From positions 1-64,000 of the forward strand of contig JAJYYR010000003.1 in NCBI GenBank assembly GCA_021800805.1: a stretch of 64,000 bases of DNA, read 5' to 3'. A model generated the notes under the pieces. It was not told the DNA's origin. It saw only the letters and a list, made by a program, of their open reading frames with translations, and searched no databases. The position numbers and the translations under genes are program-made. Of this stretch, positions 41,536 to 51,293 are shown piece by piece (within the stretch, counting starts at the first letter, position 1; each line of letters starts with the position of its first letter). The stretch comes from a bacterium. Lineage in GTDB: Bacteria > SZUA-79 > Acidulodesulfobacterales > Acidulodesulfobacteraceae.

Positions 41536-42921
41536 TTATTTTGCTCGGGCGGCAGGTTCTACTTCCATAATTTTTGATTTTATACTGCCGTCGTTTAAAA
41601 CTATCTTTATGTTTTCATTTGCCTTAACGTTTAAAACCGACGAAACAACTTTTTTTTCTTCGGAAAATACTATACCGTAGCCCCTTTTAAGAACGTTATA
41701 AGGACTCAATGAATTCAACGCCTTAATTTCGGTTTTGACCATATTTTTGCTGTTTGAAATCGTTATTTCCGCCGTTCTTTTAAGCCTGTCCGATAGCAGG
41801 GTTATATATAATTTGCGTTCTTTAAAAACATTTAAAGGACTTTTCAGCAAAAGTCTTTTATGCAGATGGGAAACATTCAGCCTTAATAAATTTATCCGCC
41901 CTCCGGCTAAGTTTTGCAGGCTTTCGGTAAGGTCGGAAACCCTGATTTTTCTATCCTGAATAATCCTCTTTGGAGAAATTTTTTCCCTGTTTTTAATTAA
42001 ATTAGACAGTCCGGCTTTCCTCCCCGAAATTAAATTAAGGGCGCCAAGTTTTATTCTATTCCTCAAGGTTTCTACCCGTCTTACTAATTCCGATTTTACC
42101 GGAACAGCTATTTCGGCGGCGTTTGACGGCGTAGAAGCCCTTCTGTCGGCGACAAAGTCGGCAATGGTAAAATCCGTTTCGTGACCGACGGCGCTGATCA
42201 CCGGAATATTCGAGTTATAAATAGCCCTTGCGGTAACCTCTTCGTTAAAAGCCCACAAATCCTCAATGCTCCCGCCGCCCCTGCCGACGATAATTACGTC
42301 TATTTTTCTTATCTTTTCACCGTATAAATTTAAAAGCTCTATAGCCTGAGCGATTTCTGCCGCGCTGTTTTGACCCTGAACTCCTGCATTCGCAAAAACT
42401 ATGGATACGTTTTCAAACCTTGACTTAATTATTTTCACCATGTCATGCAAAACGGCGCCGCTCCTCGACGTAACTATGCCTATTGTTTCGGGCAGAAAAG
42501 GTACCGCCCTTTTATGCGATTCATCAAACAAACCTTCCTGTTTAAGTTTTTCTTTTAATCTCTCGAACAGTATATAAAGTTCGCCGTAGCCCAGGGGCTC
42601 TATTTCGGATACTATAAAGCTGTATTCGCCTCTTGGCTCGTATAAATTAATCCTTCCGTAAACCGTCACGGATAACCCGTCTTTTATATCGAAATTTATT
42701 TTTCTTAGATCGCTCTTAAATATTATGCATTTTAATTTTGCGGATTCGTCTTTAAGGTCAAAATAATACCCTGAAGGATAATTTGTTTTTAACCCCGATA
42801 TTTCGCCTTTTATCCTTATAGCGTAAAAAGCGTTTTCTATTGTTGTTTTAAGAAGGATAGAGAATTCCGAAACCGTTAAAATTATCTTATCAAAATTTTT
42901 TCCGTCTGTGTTTTTATTCAT
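41536..42921 (-). CDS. xseA: Exodeoxyribonuclease VII large subunit
   Basis: 461-residue catalytic subunit of the single-strand exonuclease VII. An N-terminal OB fold (VSEFSILLKTTIENAFYAIRIKGEISGLKTNYPSGYYFDLKDE in outline) is followed by the catalytic domain: IGIVTSRSGAVLHDMVKIIKSRF, IDVIIVGRGGGSIEDLWAFNEE, VISAVGHETDFTIADFVADRRASTPSNAAE. A long coiled-coil C-terminal arm comes last. These motifs define XseA. No xseB small-subunit gene is adjacent. It is a lone minus-strand gene between modC and the efflux pump. Confidence 0.94.
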   Translation of the reverse strand: MNKNTDGKNFDKIILTVSEFSILLKTTIENAFYAIRIKGEISGLKTNYPSGYYFDLKDESAKLKCIIFKSDLRKINFDIKDGLSVTVYGRINLYEPRGEYSFIVSEIEPLGYGELYILFERLKEKLKQEGLFDESHKRAVPFLPETIGIVTSRSGAVLHDMVKIIKSRFENVSIVFANAGVQGQNSAAEIAQAIELLNLYGEKIRKIDVIIVGRGGGSIEDLWAFNEEVTARAIYNSNIPVISAVGHETDFTIADFVADRRASTPSNAAEIAVPVKSELVRRVETLRNRIKLGALNLISGRKAGLSNLIKNREKISPKRIIQDRKIRVSDLTESLQNLAGGRINLLRLNVSHLHKRLLLKSPLNVFKERKLYITLLSDRLKRTAEITISNSKNMVKTEIKALNSLSPYNVLKRGYGIVFSEEKKVVSSVLNVKANENIKIVLNDGSIKSKIMEVEPAARAK

Positions 42922-42945
42922 AATTGATCATAATAATATCATATT

Positions 42946-44490
42946 CTATCTATTATGTACTTTATTTTTAATAAAAAAAGCTACGGCTGCTCCTCCAAGC
43001 GTTATATAGCCGAGTATGGCAAACGAATCGCCGAAAGATGCTATCTGGGCCAACATCTGAACTATCTCGTCAAAAAAGCCCAAGGACGGACTCGGAAAAA
43101 GAGTCCCCGGTCTTAAATACGCCGCCGCCTTACTCATTAAGTTTTCGTTAATAAAATTTATTACGTTACGGTATGCGTAAAAATTATATTTAATATCTCT
43201 TGCATACTGGTTTAAGTGGTAAACCTGCCTTACTACAAGTTCGTTGCCTATGAAGGCTATGCCGAACGAAGCTCCTATTTGGAGCGATACCGGAATTAAG
43301 CCGGAAGCTTCGGGAATCAGTTCTTTTTTGACGGAATTTAGAGCTGCGCTCATTACCGGCGCATTTAAAAGTCCTATGCCTACGCCTCTTATCAACTGAT
43401 TTACTACTATATCGTAAACGCTTGTATTTAGCGAAAGATTATCGAACATAAACATGGATGCCGCGACAATTAATAGTCCGGCAAAAAGAGGGTATCTCGG
43501 TCCTATCTTGTCCGATATTTTTCCCGAAAAAGGCGATACTAAAGCTACCGCTATAGCGGTAGGAGCCATTAGAATTCCGGCATTCATTGCATTATAGTTA
43601 AGGACGTTTTCAATGAAAAGGGGAAGCAGGAACATGGCTCCGAAAATTCCTACGGCTCTCACCATATTAACTATGAATGCGATAACGAAATTATAGCTTT
43701 TAAAAATATCCAGATTAAGAATCGGCGTCTGGACGAATAATTCAGCTATTATAAAAAAAACAAAAGAAAAACCGCTTATAACTTCTGATTGAATTATTAT
43801 CGGCGCATGCCATCCAAGCGTTTGCCCTTCGTTTAGAGCATACAATAAAGAAGCCATAGACAAAGCCATGAATAAAAAACCGAACATATCGAATTTTTTG
43901 GTATATTTTTTTATCGGTATATCATGGGCTAAAATTGCGATAGAACCCATTATGGATATAATACCTATAGGAACGTTGACGTAAAATATCCATCTCCAGT
44001 CCACGTAATCTACAAGATATCCGCCGAGCATCGGTCCAACCGCCGGAGCTACCATTGCGCCTATAGACCATATTCCCATAGCCTCGCCTCTTTCATCCGG
44101 CGGAAATACCTCTGCAAGCAGAGTAAGACCGGTCGGCGTAAGCCCGGCGCCTCCGACAGCTTGTAAAATCCGAAAAATAACAAGATCGGTAAAAGAAGGT
44201 GCAAGTCCGCATAAAGCGGAGCCGATAACGAAAATGGCGATTGATATGATAAATGGATATTTTATTCCCCATTTTCTTCTGACGTAAGCCATTGGAAGTA
44301 TAACTATCGAATAAGCAATGGTATATGCTATCATTACCCATTCCGCGTCCGTAACGTTAATGCCAAAATGGGACATCATCTTTGGAATTCCGACCGTTAC
44401 GATATTAACGTCGAGTATTGCCATAAAGGAGGATACTACGACAAGGGCAAGAACTATCCACTTGTAATTTTTGTGGGATTTTTCAACCAT
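42946..44490 (-). CDS. EmrB/QacA-family (DHA2) drug efflux MFS transporter
   Basis: 514-residue membrane protein with 14 predicted helices. Motifs of the DHA2 family are present: LDVNIVTVGIPKMMSHFG in helix 1 (motif D1, LDxTIVNVALP-like), YVRRKWGIKYPF (motif A), RILQAVGGAGLTPTGLTLLAEVFPPDERGEAMGIWS (motifs B/C) and GPMLGGYLVDYVDWRWIFYVNVPIG. It exports hydrophobic drugs or toxic compounds. The tetR-type gene directly upstream (13 bases) suggests inducible expression. There is no EmrA membrane-fusion partner next to it, so it may work as a single-membrane pump. Confidence 0.9.
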   Translation of the reverse strand: MVEKSHKNYKWIVLALVVVSSFMAILDVNIVTVGIPKMMSHFGINVTDAEWVMIAYTIAYSIVILPMAYVRRKWGIKYPFIISIAIFVIGSALCGLAPSFTDLVIFRILQAVGGAGLTPTGLTLLAEVFPPDERGEAMGIWSIGAMVAPAVGPMLGGYLVDYVDWRWIFYVNVPIGIISIMGSIAILAHDIPIKKYTKKFDMFGFLFMALSMASLLYALNEGQTLGWHAPIIIQSEVISGFSFVFFIIAELFVQTPILNLDIFKSYNFVIAFIVNMVRAVGIFGAMFLLPLFIENVLNYNAMNAGILMAPTAIAVALVSPFSGKISDKIGPRYPLFAGLLIVAASMFMFDNLSLNTSVYDIVVNQLIRGVGIGLLNAPVMSAALNSVKKELIPEASGLIPVSLQIGASFGIAFIGNELVVRQVYHLNQYARDIKYNFYAYRNVINFINENLMSKAAAYLRPGTLFPSPSLGFFDEIVQMLAQIASFGDSFAILGYITLGGAAVAFFIKNKVHNR

Positions 44491-44503
44491 TTTTTTTAAA
44501 AAA

Positions 44504-45118
44504 TTATTTAAAGGATATGCCGTGCAGAAACAGATTTAGTATCTCTTCCGTGTCTTTTTCTATCATTTCCGGAGTCGGTTCGAATCTGTCGTTAAGGAAA
44601 TTAAATATAGCGCCCGTCTTGATTAACGATACTATCATATATCCGCTTTTGGCGTGATTTAAATCTGCCCTGAAGTCTCCCGATTTTATTCCCGATTTAA
44701 TAATCTCTCCTATAAAATCCGCATATCTTTTTCTTCTTAAATTAAAAGATTCTTTTGATTTTTTTTTCAAAAAAACGACGTTGACTTCGTCTAAAAAAAT
44801 CGTTTTAAAAAAATACCTGTTTTCATAAATATGGTTGATATTCTCGCTAATAAGAGCCTTTAGCTTGTTGGTTGCGCCGTTTTCTCTCGAAACCCTGTCT
44901 TTTATCCTTTCAAACATTTTTTCAAAACCCGAAGATAGAACTTTCTCTAAAAGATCATCTTTGTCTTTAAAGTAAAGATAAACCGTTCCCTTGGCGATGC
45001 CGGCTTTTTGCGCCACCTTGTCCATAGTTAAAGCCGAAAAACCTATTTCTTCTATCAGCTTTCTCGAGGAGGATAAAATTAATTCAAATTTATCTATATT
45101 TTCATTCATATATATCAT
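44504..45118 (-). CDS. TetR/AcrR-family transcriptional regulator
   Basis: 204-residue repressor. The N-terminal helix-turn-helix (about 10-60) reads ILSSSRKLIEEIGFSALTMDKVAQKAGIAKGTVYLYFKDKDDLLEKVL, in which AGIAKGTVYLYFKDKDDL is the TetR recognition region. The C-terminal ligand domain is divergent, as usual. It is the first gene of a two-gene unit with the DHA2 pump. A 16-base palindrome just upstream of its start is a likely operator, so self-repression and pump induction by a ligand are inferred. Confidence 0.9.
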   Translation of the reverse strand: MIYMNENIDKFELILSSSRKLIEEIGFSALTMDKVAQKAGIAKGTVYLYFKDKDDLLEKVLSSGFEKMFERIKDRVSRENGATNKLKALISENINHIYENRYFFKTIFLDEVNVVFLKKKSKESFNLRRKRYADFIGEIIKSGIKSGDFRADLNHAKSGYMIVSLIKTGAIFNFLNDRFEPTPEMIEKDTEEILNLFLHGISFK

Positions 45119-45122
45119 TATA

Positions 45123-45138
45123 ATGACTTAAAAGTCAT
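45123..45138. promoter_or_regulatory. Palindromic operator of the TetR-pump operon
   Basis: ATGACTT-AA-AAGTCAT has perfect 7-base arms and ends 5 bases upstream of the regulator start. Flanking bases extend the symmetry in part (TATA/AATT). TGACT/AGTCA half-sites in this arrangement are common for TetR-family regulators. The position, next to the start codon, fits autorepression. Confidence 0.65.
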
Positions 45139-45163
45139 AATTCAATAAAAAAAATAATTTATT

Positions 45164-45712
45164 TTAATTTTGACAGAATTGCATTAAAGGCTGTCTTAAT
45201 TTTTTAATAAGAAAAGAAAACGCTAAAAACATTACGATTAAGTAAATTATGGAAAAAACGGCATGAACTGCGGTATTGTTTTCGATATTTAACCCATAGA
45301 TTAATAAATTCACGAATATTAAGACGGGAAAAGACCACATTAGAATCCATCCTTCCATAAAGTGGAAACAATGCGCCTCTTTTCCGTAAAGTCCAGCCAA
45401 CCCTGCAAGGACAAGCCCTATAGATATAATTAAAACTTCCGGGTTCTTAAATACGAGAAGATGACTAAGTCCGAATAAAATACCCAAAATCACGCATGAT
45501 AATATAAATATTTTTATTTCTTTCTTCCATACTAATAGGAACGACGAAGAAATTAAAGTTCCCGCATAAAAAATAATAATACCCGCATAAAACCCCGATG
45601 TATTCAAAAAAATATAGGAAAAAGCAAATAAAGCTATTCCTATAAATCCTATTACATAACCCGACCTGTAAATTATATCGTAAGATTTAGGGTAATAAAT
45701 GTCCTTATCCAT
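45164..45712 (-). CDS. DUF2301-like integral membrane protein
   Basis: 182-residue protein with about six membrane helices (20-35, 38-57, 68-87, 92-108, 120-138, 147-168). The start YRSGYVIGFIGIALF and the central motif GLYGKEAHCFHFMEGWIL resemble DUF2301 membrane proteins, which carry KEAFCF followed by E. No function is known for the family. It lies downstream of the M16 peptidase/RNA operon strand-wise start region, between the tetR gene and the M16 gene, 34 bases from the latter. The family link is from memory of the motif and should be checked. Confidence 0.6.
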   Translation of the reverse strand: MDKDIYYPKSYDIIYRSGYVIGFIGIALFAFSYIFLNTSGFYAGIIIFYAGTLISSSFLLVWKKEIKIFILSCVILGILFGLSHLLVFKNPEVLIISIGLVLAGLAGLYGKEAHCFHFMEGWILMWSFPVLIFVNLLIYGLNIENNTAVHAVFSIIYLIVMFLAFSFLIKKLRQPLMQFCQN

Positions 45713-45746
45713 AAATACCGCCTGCTTGATTTGCGTTATTATTATA

Positions 45747-46988
45747 TCACTTAACTTTGCCTAGAACGGAAATATTTCTGTTATTCTTATTTGAAAATAA
45801 CCGATCGGAAATTCTTTTAACCGCGCGCTTGTCAACTTTTTCTATCTTTTTTAAAACCTGCGCTTTTGAAATATATTTTCCTTCATAAATTTCGTTAATA
45901 GCATTGCGGTTCATTATCTGACCGGTTGATTCCATACCGAGAAGAAATCCGTCGTATATATGTTTTTTTGAATTAATAATCTCGTCGTCGCTAATATTGC
46001 CGCCTACTATACCGTCTATTATATCAAAAATAAGCTCTTTAGAAAGTTTAAATTTTTTTGGAGACACTCCGGCATAAATATAAAAATATCCGTCGGATTT
46101 ATGAAACACCGAGTTTGAATAAATAGAGTACGCAAATCCCTTATTTTCCCTTACCTCCTGAAAAAGTTTAGAACTGACCGACCCGCCCAGTATAGTATTT
46201 AGAACTTCCACGGGGAAATAATCTTCATCGGACCTGCTTATACCCTCAAGCCCTATTAAGAAGTGTGTCTGTTCTAAATCTTTATCTTGAAAAAAATCGC
46301 CGAACACCTTTTCGGTTTTGAATTTTTTCTGCGCTGTTTTATTGCCTTCCCAAGGGGCAATTTTAGCCATGCGGCTGTTGATCGAATCTGCTATTTTTTC
46401 ATGCTCGAAATTACCTGCGACCGAAATCACGACATTTTCCGGATTATAATGCCGGCAATAATAATCTAGTATTTCTTTTCTATTAAAATCTTTAATAGTA
46501 TTTTCTGTTCCCAGTATAGGAAATGCATAAGAAGAATTACCGTAAAAATTTTTGTGAAACAACTCCATAGAATAATCGGAGGGGTCATCTTGAACTCCTG
46601 AAATTTCCTGCAATATTACGCCTTTCTCTTTTTCTATTTCATCTTCGGGAAACAAAGAATTAAACATCAGGTCGATTAAAAGGTCGATAGCGTCGTCGTA
46701 GTTTTTATATAAAACTTTGGTATATAAGCAGGTAAGCTCTGTTCCCGTAAAAGCATTCAGGGCTCCGCCCATAAGGTCTATTTCTCTGTTTATCTCTTTA
46801 TATGTTCTGTTTTTGGTCCCCTTAAAGAGCAGATGCTCTATGAAATGAGATATGCCGTTTAATTCCGCCGGCTCGTAAACAGAGCCGGTTTTTACCCATA
46901 ATCCGATGCTAACGGAATTAAAATAAGATTTTTTTTCGGTAATAAGCGTGATTCCCGATTTTAAAATTTCTTTTTTAAAATTTTTCAT
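45747..46988 (-). CDS. M16-family zinc peptidase (processing-protease-like)
   Basis: 413-residue pitrilysin-family protein. The inverted zinc motif HFIEH (48-52) within GISHFIEHLLFKGTKNR is followed by the downstream Glu region EIDLMGGALNAFTGTELTCLYTKVL. The C-terminal half has the LNTILGGSVSSKLFQEVRENKGFAYSIYS motif with the R/Y pair. The size fits the mitochondrial-processing-peptidase-like YmxG/PqqL subgroup that often follows pnp. Its first 4 bases overlap the end of pnp, so it belongs to the same transcript. The substrate is unknown. Confidence 0.9.
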   Translation of the reverse strand: MKNFKKEILKSGITLITEKKSYFNSVSIGLWVKTGSVYEPAELNGISHFIEHLLFKGTKNRTYKEINREIDLMGGALNAFTGTELTCLYTKVLYKNYDDAIDLLIDLMFNSLFPEDEIEKEKGVILQEISGVQDDPSDYSMELFHKNFYGNSSYAFPILGTENTIKDFNRKEILDYYCRHYNPENVVISVAGNFEHEKIADSINSRMAKIAPWEGNKTAQKKFKTEKVFGDFFQDKDLEQTHFLIGLEGISRSDEDYFPVEVLNTILGGSVSSKLFQEVRENKGFAYSIYSNSVFHKSDGYFYIYAGVSPKKFKLSKELIFDIIDGIVGGNISDDEIINSKKHIYDGFLLGMESTGQIMNRNAINEIYEGKYISKAQVLKKIEKVDKRAVKRISDRLFSNKNNRNISVLGKVK

Positions 46989-49054
46989 AGAGTTTCTTTT
47001 CTGGAGAGTTTTATCTTGCCCGCCTTATCTATATCTATGACTTTAACTTTTACTTCGTCTCCTTCTTTTAAAACGTCGGAAACTTTTTCTACTCTCTTGG
47101 AATCAAGCTGAGAGATATGAACGAGTCCGTCAGTTCCGGGAAATATCTCTACGAAAGCCCCAAAATCCATTATTTTTCTAACCTTCCCAAAATAAATCTT
47201 GCCTATTTCAGCTTCCTGAGTTATGTCGTTTATCATAGCTGTGGCAAGTTTTAAAGATTCCCCGTTTGAAGAAGAAATGGTTACTTTTCCGGAATCTTCT
47301 ATATCTACCTTTGCTCCGGTTTTTTCTATTATTCCCTTAATAACCTTACCGCCGGAACCGATAACTTCCCTGACTTTTTCCGGTTTAACCATTATCGTAA
47401 CGATTCTAGGGGCATTTTTTGCCATTTCTTTTCTTGGTTCCGTTATCGACTGAAGCATTATATTAAGTATATGTATTCTTCCTTCTTTTGCCTGCGAAAG
47501 AGCATTCCTTAGAATCTCTTTGGTAACACCGGAAATTTTAATATCCATCTGTAGAGCGGTTACGCCCTTAGCAGTTCCGGCTACTTTAAAATCCATATCT
47601 CCTAAATGGTCTTCGTCTCCCAGAATATCGGAAAGTATCGCGACTTTATCTCCTTCTTTTATAAGTCCCATTGCAATTCCTGCAACCGGAGCCTTTATAG
47701 GAACTCCAGCATCCATTAAAGATAAAGAACCTCCGCAAATGGTCGCCTGCGATGACGAACCGTTAGATTCCAGTATCTCCGATACTAATCTTATAGTATA
47801 AGGAAATTCTTCTGCAGACGGAATTACATATCTAAGAGCCTTTTCGCCAAGCGACCCGTGTCCTATTTCTCTCCTGCCGGGGGACCTTAAAGGGGCAACC
47901 TCTCCAACGGAAAAAGGAGGAAAATTGTAATGCAGCATAAATCTTTTGGACGATTCTTTCTCCGGCGCATCTATTATCTGTTCGTCGAACTTAGTTCCGA
48001 GAGTAGCCGCGACGAGAGCCTGAGTTTCGCCTCTGGTAAATACCGCGCTTCCGTGAGCCATAGGAAGTTCGCCGACGGAACAGCTGATCGGCCTGATGTC
48101 TTTAAGCCCTCTTCCGTCAATTCTTAAGCTTTCGTTAATTATATTAGTTCTCAATATATCTTTCTGAATAGATTCCAAAATATGAGCGATTGCGGCTTCC
48201 TGCCCCGGATAGGATTCGTTCAACAGTTCGATAATTTTTGCATTTAAGCTTTCCACTCTTTCGTTTCTTTCAAGCTTTGCGGAAATTTTGAGGGCATTAG
48301 ACAAATCTTCGTAGGAAAGTTCTTTTATTCTTTCATATAATCCTTCCGGCAGTTTAATTTCTTCTATCACGGCTTTATTAACGGTCATTCCAGATAAGAT
48401 CGTATTTTGAAATTCGGTTAATTCAACGATTTTATTGTGTCCGAATTCTATCGCCGAAATGAGTTCTTCTTCGTCTAATTCGTTAAAGCTTCCTTCCACC
48501 ATCGTTATGGCATCTTTTGAACCGGCAACTATAAGAAAGGTGTCACTGGCTTCAAGCTCTTTATAAGTGGGATTTGCAATAAAATTACCGTTTACCCTTG
48601 CAATCCTTACGCCTGCGGTGGGACCGTTAAAAGGGGCTTCGGACACCATTAAAGAAAATGAAACGCCTAACATTGCCGCCATATCCGGGTCGTTTTCGTT
48701 ATCCATGGAAATGACGGTGGCTATTATTTGGGTATCAAAAAAATAATTATCCGGAAAAAGAGGTCTTATCGGTCTGTCTAAAAATCTAGAGGTCAAAACC
48801 TCTTTTTCGGTCGGTCTTGCTTCTCTTTTAAAAAAACCGCCGGGTATTTTTCCTGCCGAATAATATTTTTCGACATAATTCACGGTAAGAGGTAAAAAAT
48901 CCGTCCCTTCCTTTATTTTTTTATTCAAACACGTCGTAACGAGAACCTTTGTGCCTCCTATCGTAACTAATGCGCTTCCCGAGGCTTGTTTTGCAAGCCT
49001 GCCGGTTTCGATCGTTATTTTCTTACCGTCAAACATAAAAGTATTGCTTATCAT
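46985..49054 (-). CDS. pnp: Polyribonucleotide nucleotidyltransferase
   Basis: 689-residue 3'-5' phosphorolytic exoribonuclease. Two RNase PH domains (about 10-215 and 295-530) flank a helical linker. Family marks include RPIRPLFPDNYFFDTQIIATVIS, RRREIGHGSLGEKAL and DILGDEDHLGDMDFKVAGT with the metal-binding aspartates. A KH domain (about 545-605, VIGSGGKVIKGIIEKTGA) and an S1 domain (about 610-680, IMDFGAFVEIFPGTDGLVHISQ) follow. It ends directly after S1, without the usual charged tail. It is downstream of rpsO, the classic rpsO-pnp pair. Confidence 0.97.
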   Translation of the reverse strand: MISNTFMFDGKKITIETGRLAKQASGSALVTIGGTKVLVTTCLNKKIKEGTDFLPLTVNYVEKYYSAGKIPGGFFKREARPTEKEVLTSRFLDRPIRPLFPDNYFFDTQIIATVISMDNENDPDMAAMLGVSFSLMVSEAPFNGPTAGVRIARVNGNFIANPTYKELEASDTFLIVAGSKDAITMVEGSFNELDEEELISAIEFGHNKIVELTEFQNTILSGMTVNKAVIEEIKLPEGLYERIKELSYEDLSNALKISAKLERNERVESLNAKIIELLNESYPGQEAAIAHILESIQKDILRTNIINESLRIDGRGLKDIRPISCSVGELPMAHGSAVFTRGETQALVAATLGTKFDEQIIDAPEKESSKRFMLHYNFPPFSVGEVAPLRSPGRREIGHGSLGEKALRYVIPSAEEFPYTIRLVSEILESNGSSSQATICGGSLSLMDAGVPIKAPVAGIAMGLIKEGDKVAILSDILGDEDHLGDMDFKVAGTAKGVTALQMDIKISGVTKEILRNALSQAKEGRIHILNIMLQSITEPRKEMAKNAPRIVTIMVKPEKVREVIGSGGKVIKGIIEKTGAKVDIEDSGKVTISSSNGESLKLATAMINDITQEAEIGKIYFGKVRKIMDFGAFVEIFPGTDGLVHISQLDSKRVEKVSDVLKEGDEVKVKVIDIDKAGKIKLSRKETL

Positions 49055-49106
49055 TCTGTCTCCTATTAAATCTGATTAACTTGCTTTAAAAAAATAATCT
49101 ATCGTT

Positions 49107-49376
49107 TTATTTACGAAGTTCAAGGGCTTCTATTAACGATTTATATCTTGCTTCATCCTTGCTTTTTAAGTAGTCCAAAAGATGTCTTCTTTTTGAAACC
49201 ATTTTTAAAAGACCTCTTCTTGAATGATGGTCTTTGGCAAATTTTTTAAAATGTTCCGACAGTAAATTAATCCGGTATGTAAGCAGTGAAACCTGCACCT
49301 CCACCGAGCCGGAATCATTGCTATGGGTCTTGAATTTCTCGATTATTGCAGTTTTTTCTTCTTTTGAAATAGGCAT
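49107..49376 (-). CDS. rpsO: 30S ribosomal protein S15
   Basis: 89-residue primary 16S-binding protein. The whole sequence is family-typical: [61 protein letters not shown]. It lies between truB and pnp on the minus strand. In many bacteria S15 represses its own mRNA through a leader structure; the 50-base leader here is short and no such structure was worked out. Confidence 0.97.
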   Translation of the reverse strand: MPISKEEKTAIIEKFKTHSNDSGSVEVQVSLLTYRINLLSEHFKKFAKDHHSRRGLLKMVSKRRHLLDYLKSKDEARYKSLIEALELRK

Positions 49377-49426
49377 TTAATTAAACCCCCTTAAGGATAT
49401 GTTTTAGTTAGTTAGTTTATTATTTA

Positions 49427-50134
49427 TTAGTTAATATGTTTCAAATTCTCTATTATAAAATCGGAACCTTTTTCAAGCGATTCCAGCGGCAGCGCTTCCG
49501 AAATATCAAAGCCGCCCGCACTTGTCCTTTTAAGTCCGTAAAGATGAGCCGGAATGTCAAATTTATCCATTATATCCTGTGCGATTGCCCTTACGTATGT
49601 TCCCTTTGAAACGGTGCATCTAAAATCTATAAAAGGGTTTCTGTGCGAGTTTACTTCAAAATTATAAATTTTAACTACAGATGTAGGATTCTCTAAAACT
49701 ACATCTATATTTTTTCTTGCATATTTATACAAAGGGACCCCTTTATGTTTTCTGGCGCTGAAAGCAGGTATTTTTTGTATAAAATCGCCCTTTAAATTAT
49801 TCAAATAACTTATTATGCTTTCTATTTCCAAATCGGAAATGCTTCTTTCTCCGTTTTGGCATCCGGTTATATCGAGCGTATCGGTGCTTACGCCTAATTT
49901 AAGAGTCCCCTCGTAAGATTTTGGAAGATTGACTAAACTGTCCTGAAGTTTTGTAGCCTTATTTAAAAGAATAGGCAATACTCCCGTCGCAAAGGGATCG
50001 AGGGTTCCGGCATGACCTACCTTAGAGCAGTTAAGTTCTTTCTTTATAATGCAATCTACTTTAAAAGAAGTCATATCTTTCGGTTTGTCTATTACTAAAA
50101 TTCCGCTTACCGCGTTATTTTTATTTGTCTTCAT
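49427..50134 (-). CDS. truB: tRNA pseudouridine-55 synthase
   Basis: 235-residue enzyme that makes pseudouridine 55 in the T-loop. Key stretches are GILVIDKPKDMTSF, the catalytic-Asp motif KVGHAGTLDPFATGVLPI, YEGTLKLGVSTDTLD, QIPAFSARKHKGVPLYKYAR (as KIPAFSARKHKG) and VSKGTYVRAIAQDI. It is shorter than E. coli TruB (314) because the C-terminal PUA region is reduced. It belongs to the rimP-nusA-infB-rbfA-nrnA-truB-rpsO-pnp run. Confidence 0.95.
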   Translation of the reverse strand: MKTNKNNAVSGILVIDKPKDMTSFKVDCIIKKELNCSKVGHAGTLDPFATGVLPILLNKATKLQDSLVNLPKSYEGTLKLGVSTDTLDITGCQNGERSISDLEIESIISYLNNLKGDFIQKIPAFSARKHKGVPLYKYARKNIDVVLENPTSVVKIYNFEVNSHRNPFIDFRCTVSKGTYVRAIAQDIMDKFDIPAHLYGLKRTSAGGFDISEALPLESLEKGSDFIIENLKHIN

Positions 50135-50137
50135 AAT

Positions 50138-51262
50138 TTATATTATTTCACTGCAATATTTATACACTTCATTCTTAATTTCGTTTATATCGCCGTTTAC
50201 TTTGCATCCTGCGGCAAATTTATGTCCGCCTCCGGCAAACTTCTCCGCAACATATGCGACGTTTGCATAACTTTTGGATCTGAAATTTATTCTGTACTGG
50301 TTTAAGCCTGTTTCCCTGAAAAATATCGCTACCTCGACCCCCTGGATAGATCTCGGATAATTTACGAAATTTTCATATAAGCCGTTAATCCTATTCCCAT
50401 CTCCTTCTTTTAAGACATCTTCGATCATTTTCTTAGTTCCGACCATAGAGGCGACCTTTCCGTTAGAAGAAAATTCAAGCGTATTTAGACTTTTACCGAG
50501 CAGAAAATACATCTCGGCAGGTTTTGTTTCATAAAGTTCCGTGGCTATTTTGGCGGGGTCTAAATTATATTCGTTTAAAACGGAACATATATAAAAAGAC
50601 CTTTTATTTGCCGATGAATAATGAAAGGAACCGGTATCGGTCAAAATAGACGTATATAAAGATAAGGCAATGTCGTCGTTTATAAACGATAATATTTTTT
50701 TTCTTTCTTCTGTGCCGCAGGGAAGAGGTTCGCCCAATTTATCTCCGAGAAAATTATCGTAAGGAGAATATGCAATATTATTCGCATAGGCTCCATATGC
50801 CAAAAAAAGATAGAAAAGAACCTCGCCCGTAGAACTTGCATCGGGCAATACGAGATTAGAATGTCCGAAAAAGGTATTTGTAAAATGATGGTCTATATTA
50901 ATTATTCTGTTTATGCCGGAAAGTTCTTCGTAATTAGCCCCGATGCGTGAAAATTCCCCGCAATCGACGACTATAAGCAAATCTATAGGCTCTTTCGGGA
51001 ACTCGTTTAAAAATTTATCGACCTTTGGTAAAAATTTTAAATTACTCGGTATTTGGTCTTTATCGTATAAGTAAACGTCTTTATCTAACGCCTCCAGAAA
51101 AATGCCGGTTGCTATAGCCGAACTTATGGCATCGCCTTCCGGATTTTCATGCGTCGCTATAAGAACTTTTTTAGACGTTTCTATAATTTTAAATATATCG
51201 CGGGTAGTATTATTTAAATTTTTTAAATCTGAGTCGGAGTATTCTTTCTTTATCGATATCAT
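50138..51262 (-). CDS. DHH-family phosphoesterase, NrnA-like oligoribonuclease/pAp phosphatase
   Basis: 374-residue DHH/DHHA1 protein. Metal-site motifs are HENPEGDAISSAIATG, LIVVDCGEFSRIG and INIDHHFTNTFFG. ILTDTGSFHYSSANKRSF follows, and the C-terminal DHHA1 motif is FAGGGHKFAAGCKV. NrnA homologues degrade nano-RNA and 3'-phosphoadenosine 5'-phosphate; both fit an operon of RNA functions and a sulfur-active anaerobe. A linker around residues 170-195 is longer than in B. subtilis NrnA. It lies 3 bases from truB and 31 bases from rbfA. Confidence 0.87.
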   Translation of the reverse strand: MISIKKEYSDSDLKNLNNTTRDIFKIIETSKKVLIATHENPEGDAISSAIATGIFLEALDKDVYLYDKDQIPSNLKFLPKVDKFLNEFPKEPIDLLIVVDCGEFSRIGANYEELSGINRIINIDHHFTNTFFGHSNLVLPDASSTGEVLFYLFLAYGAYANNIAYSPYDNFLGDKLGEPLPCGTEERKKILSFINDDIALSLYTSILTDTGSFHYSSANKRSFYICSVLNEYNLDPAKIATELYETKPAEMYFLLGKSLNTLEFSSNGKVASMVGTKKMIEDVLKEGDGNRINGLYENFVNYPRSIQGVEVAIFFRETGLNQYRINFRSKSYANVAYVAEKFAGGGHKFAAGCKVNGDINEIKNEVYKYCSEII

Positions 51263-51293
51263 ATAAAGGATAATTGGATTATTATTTAATTAT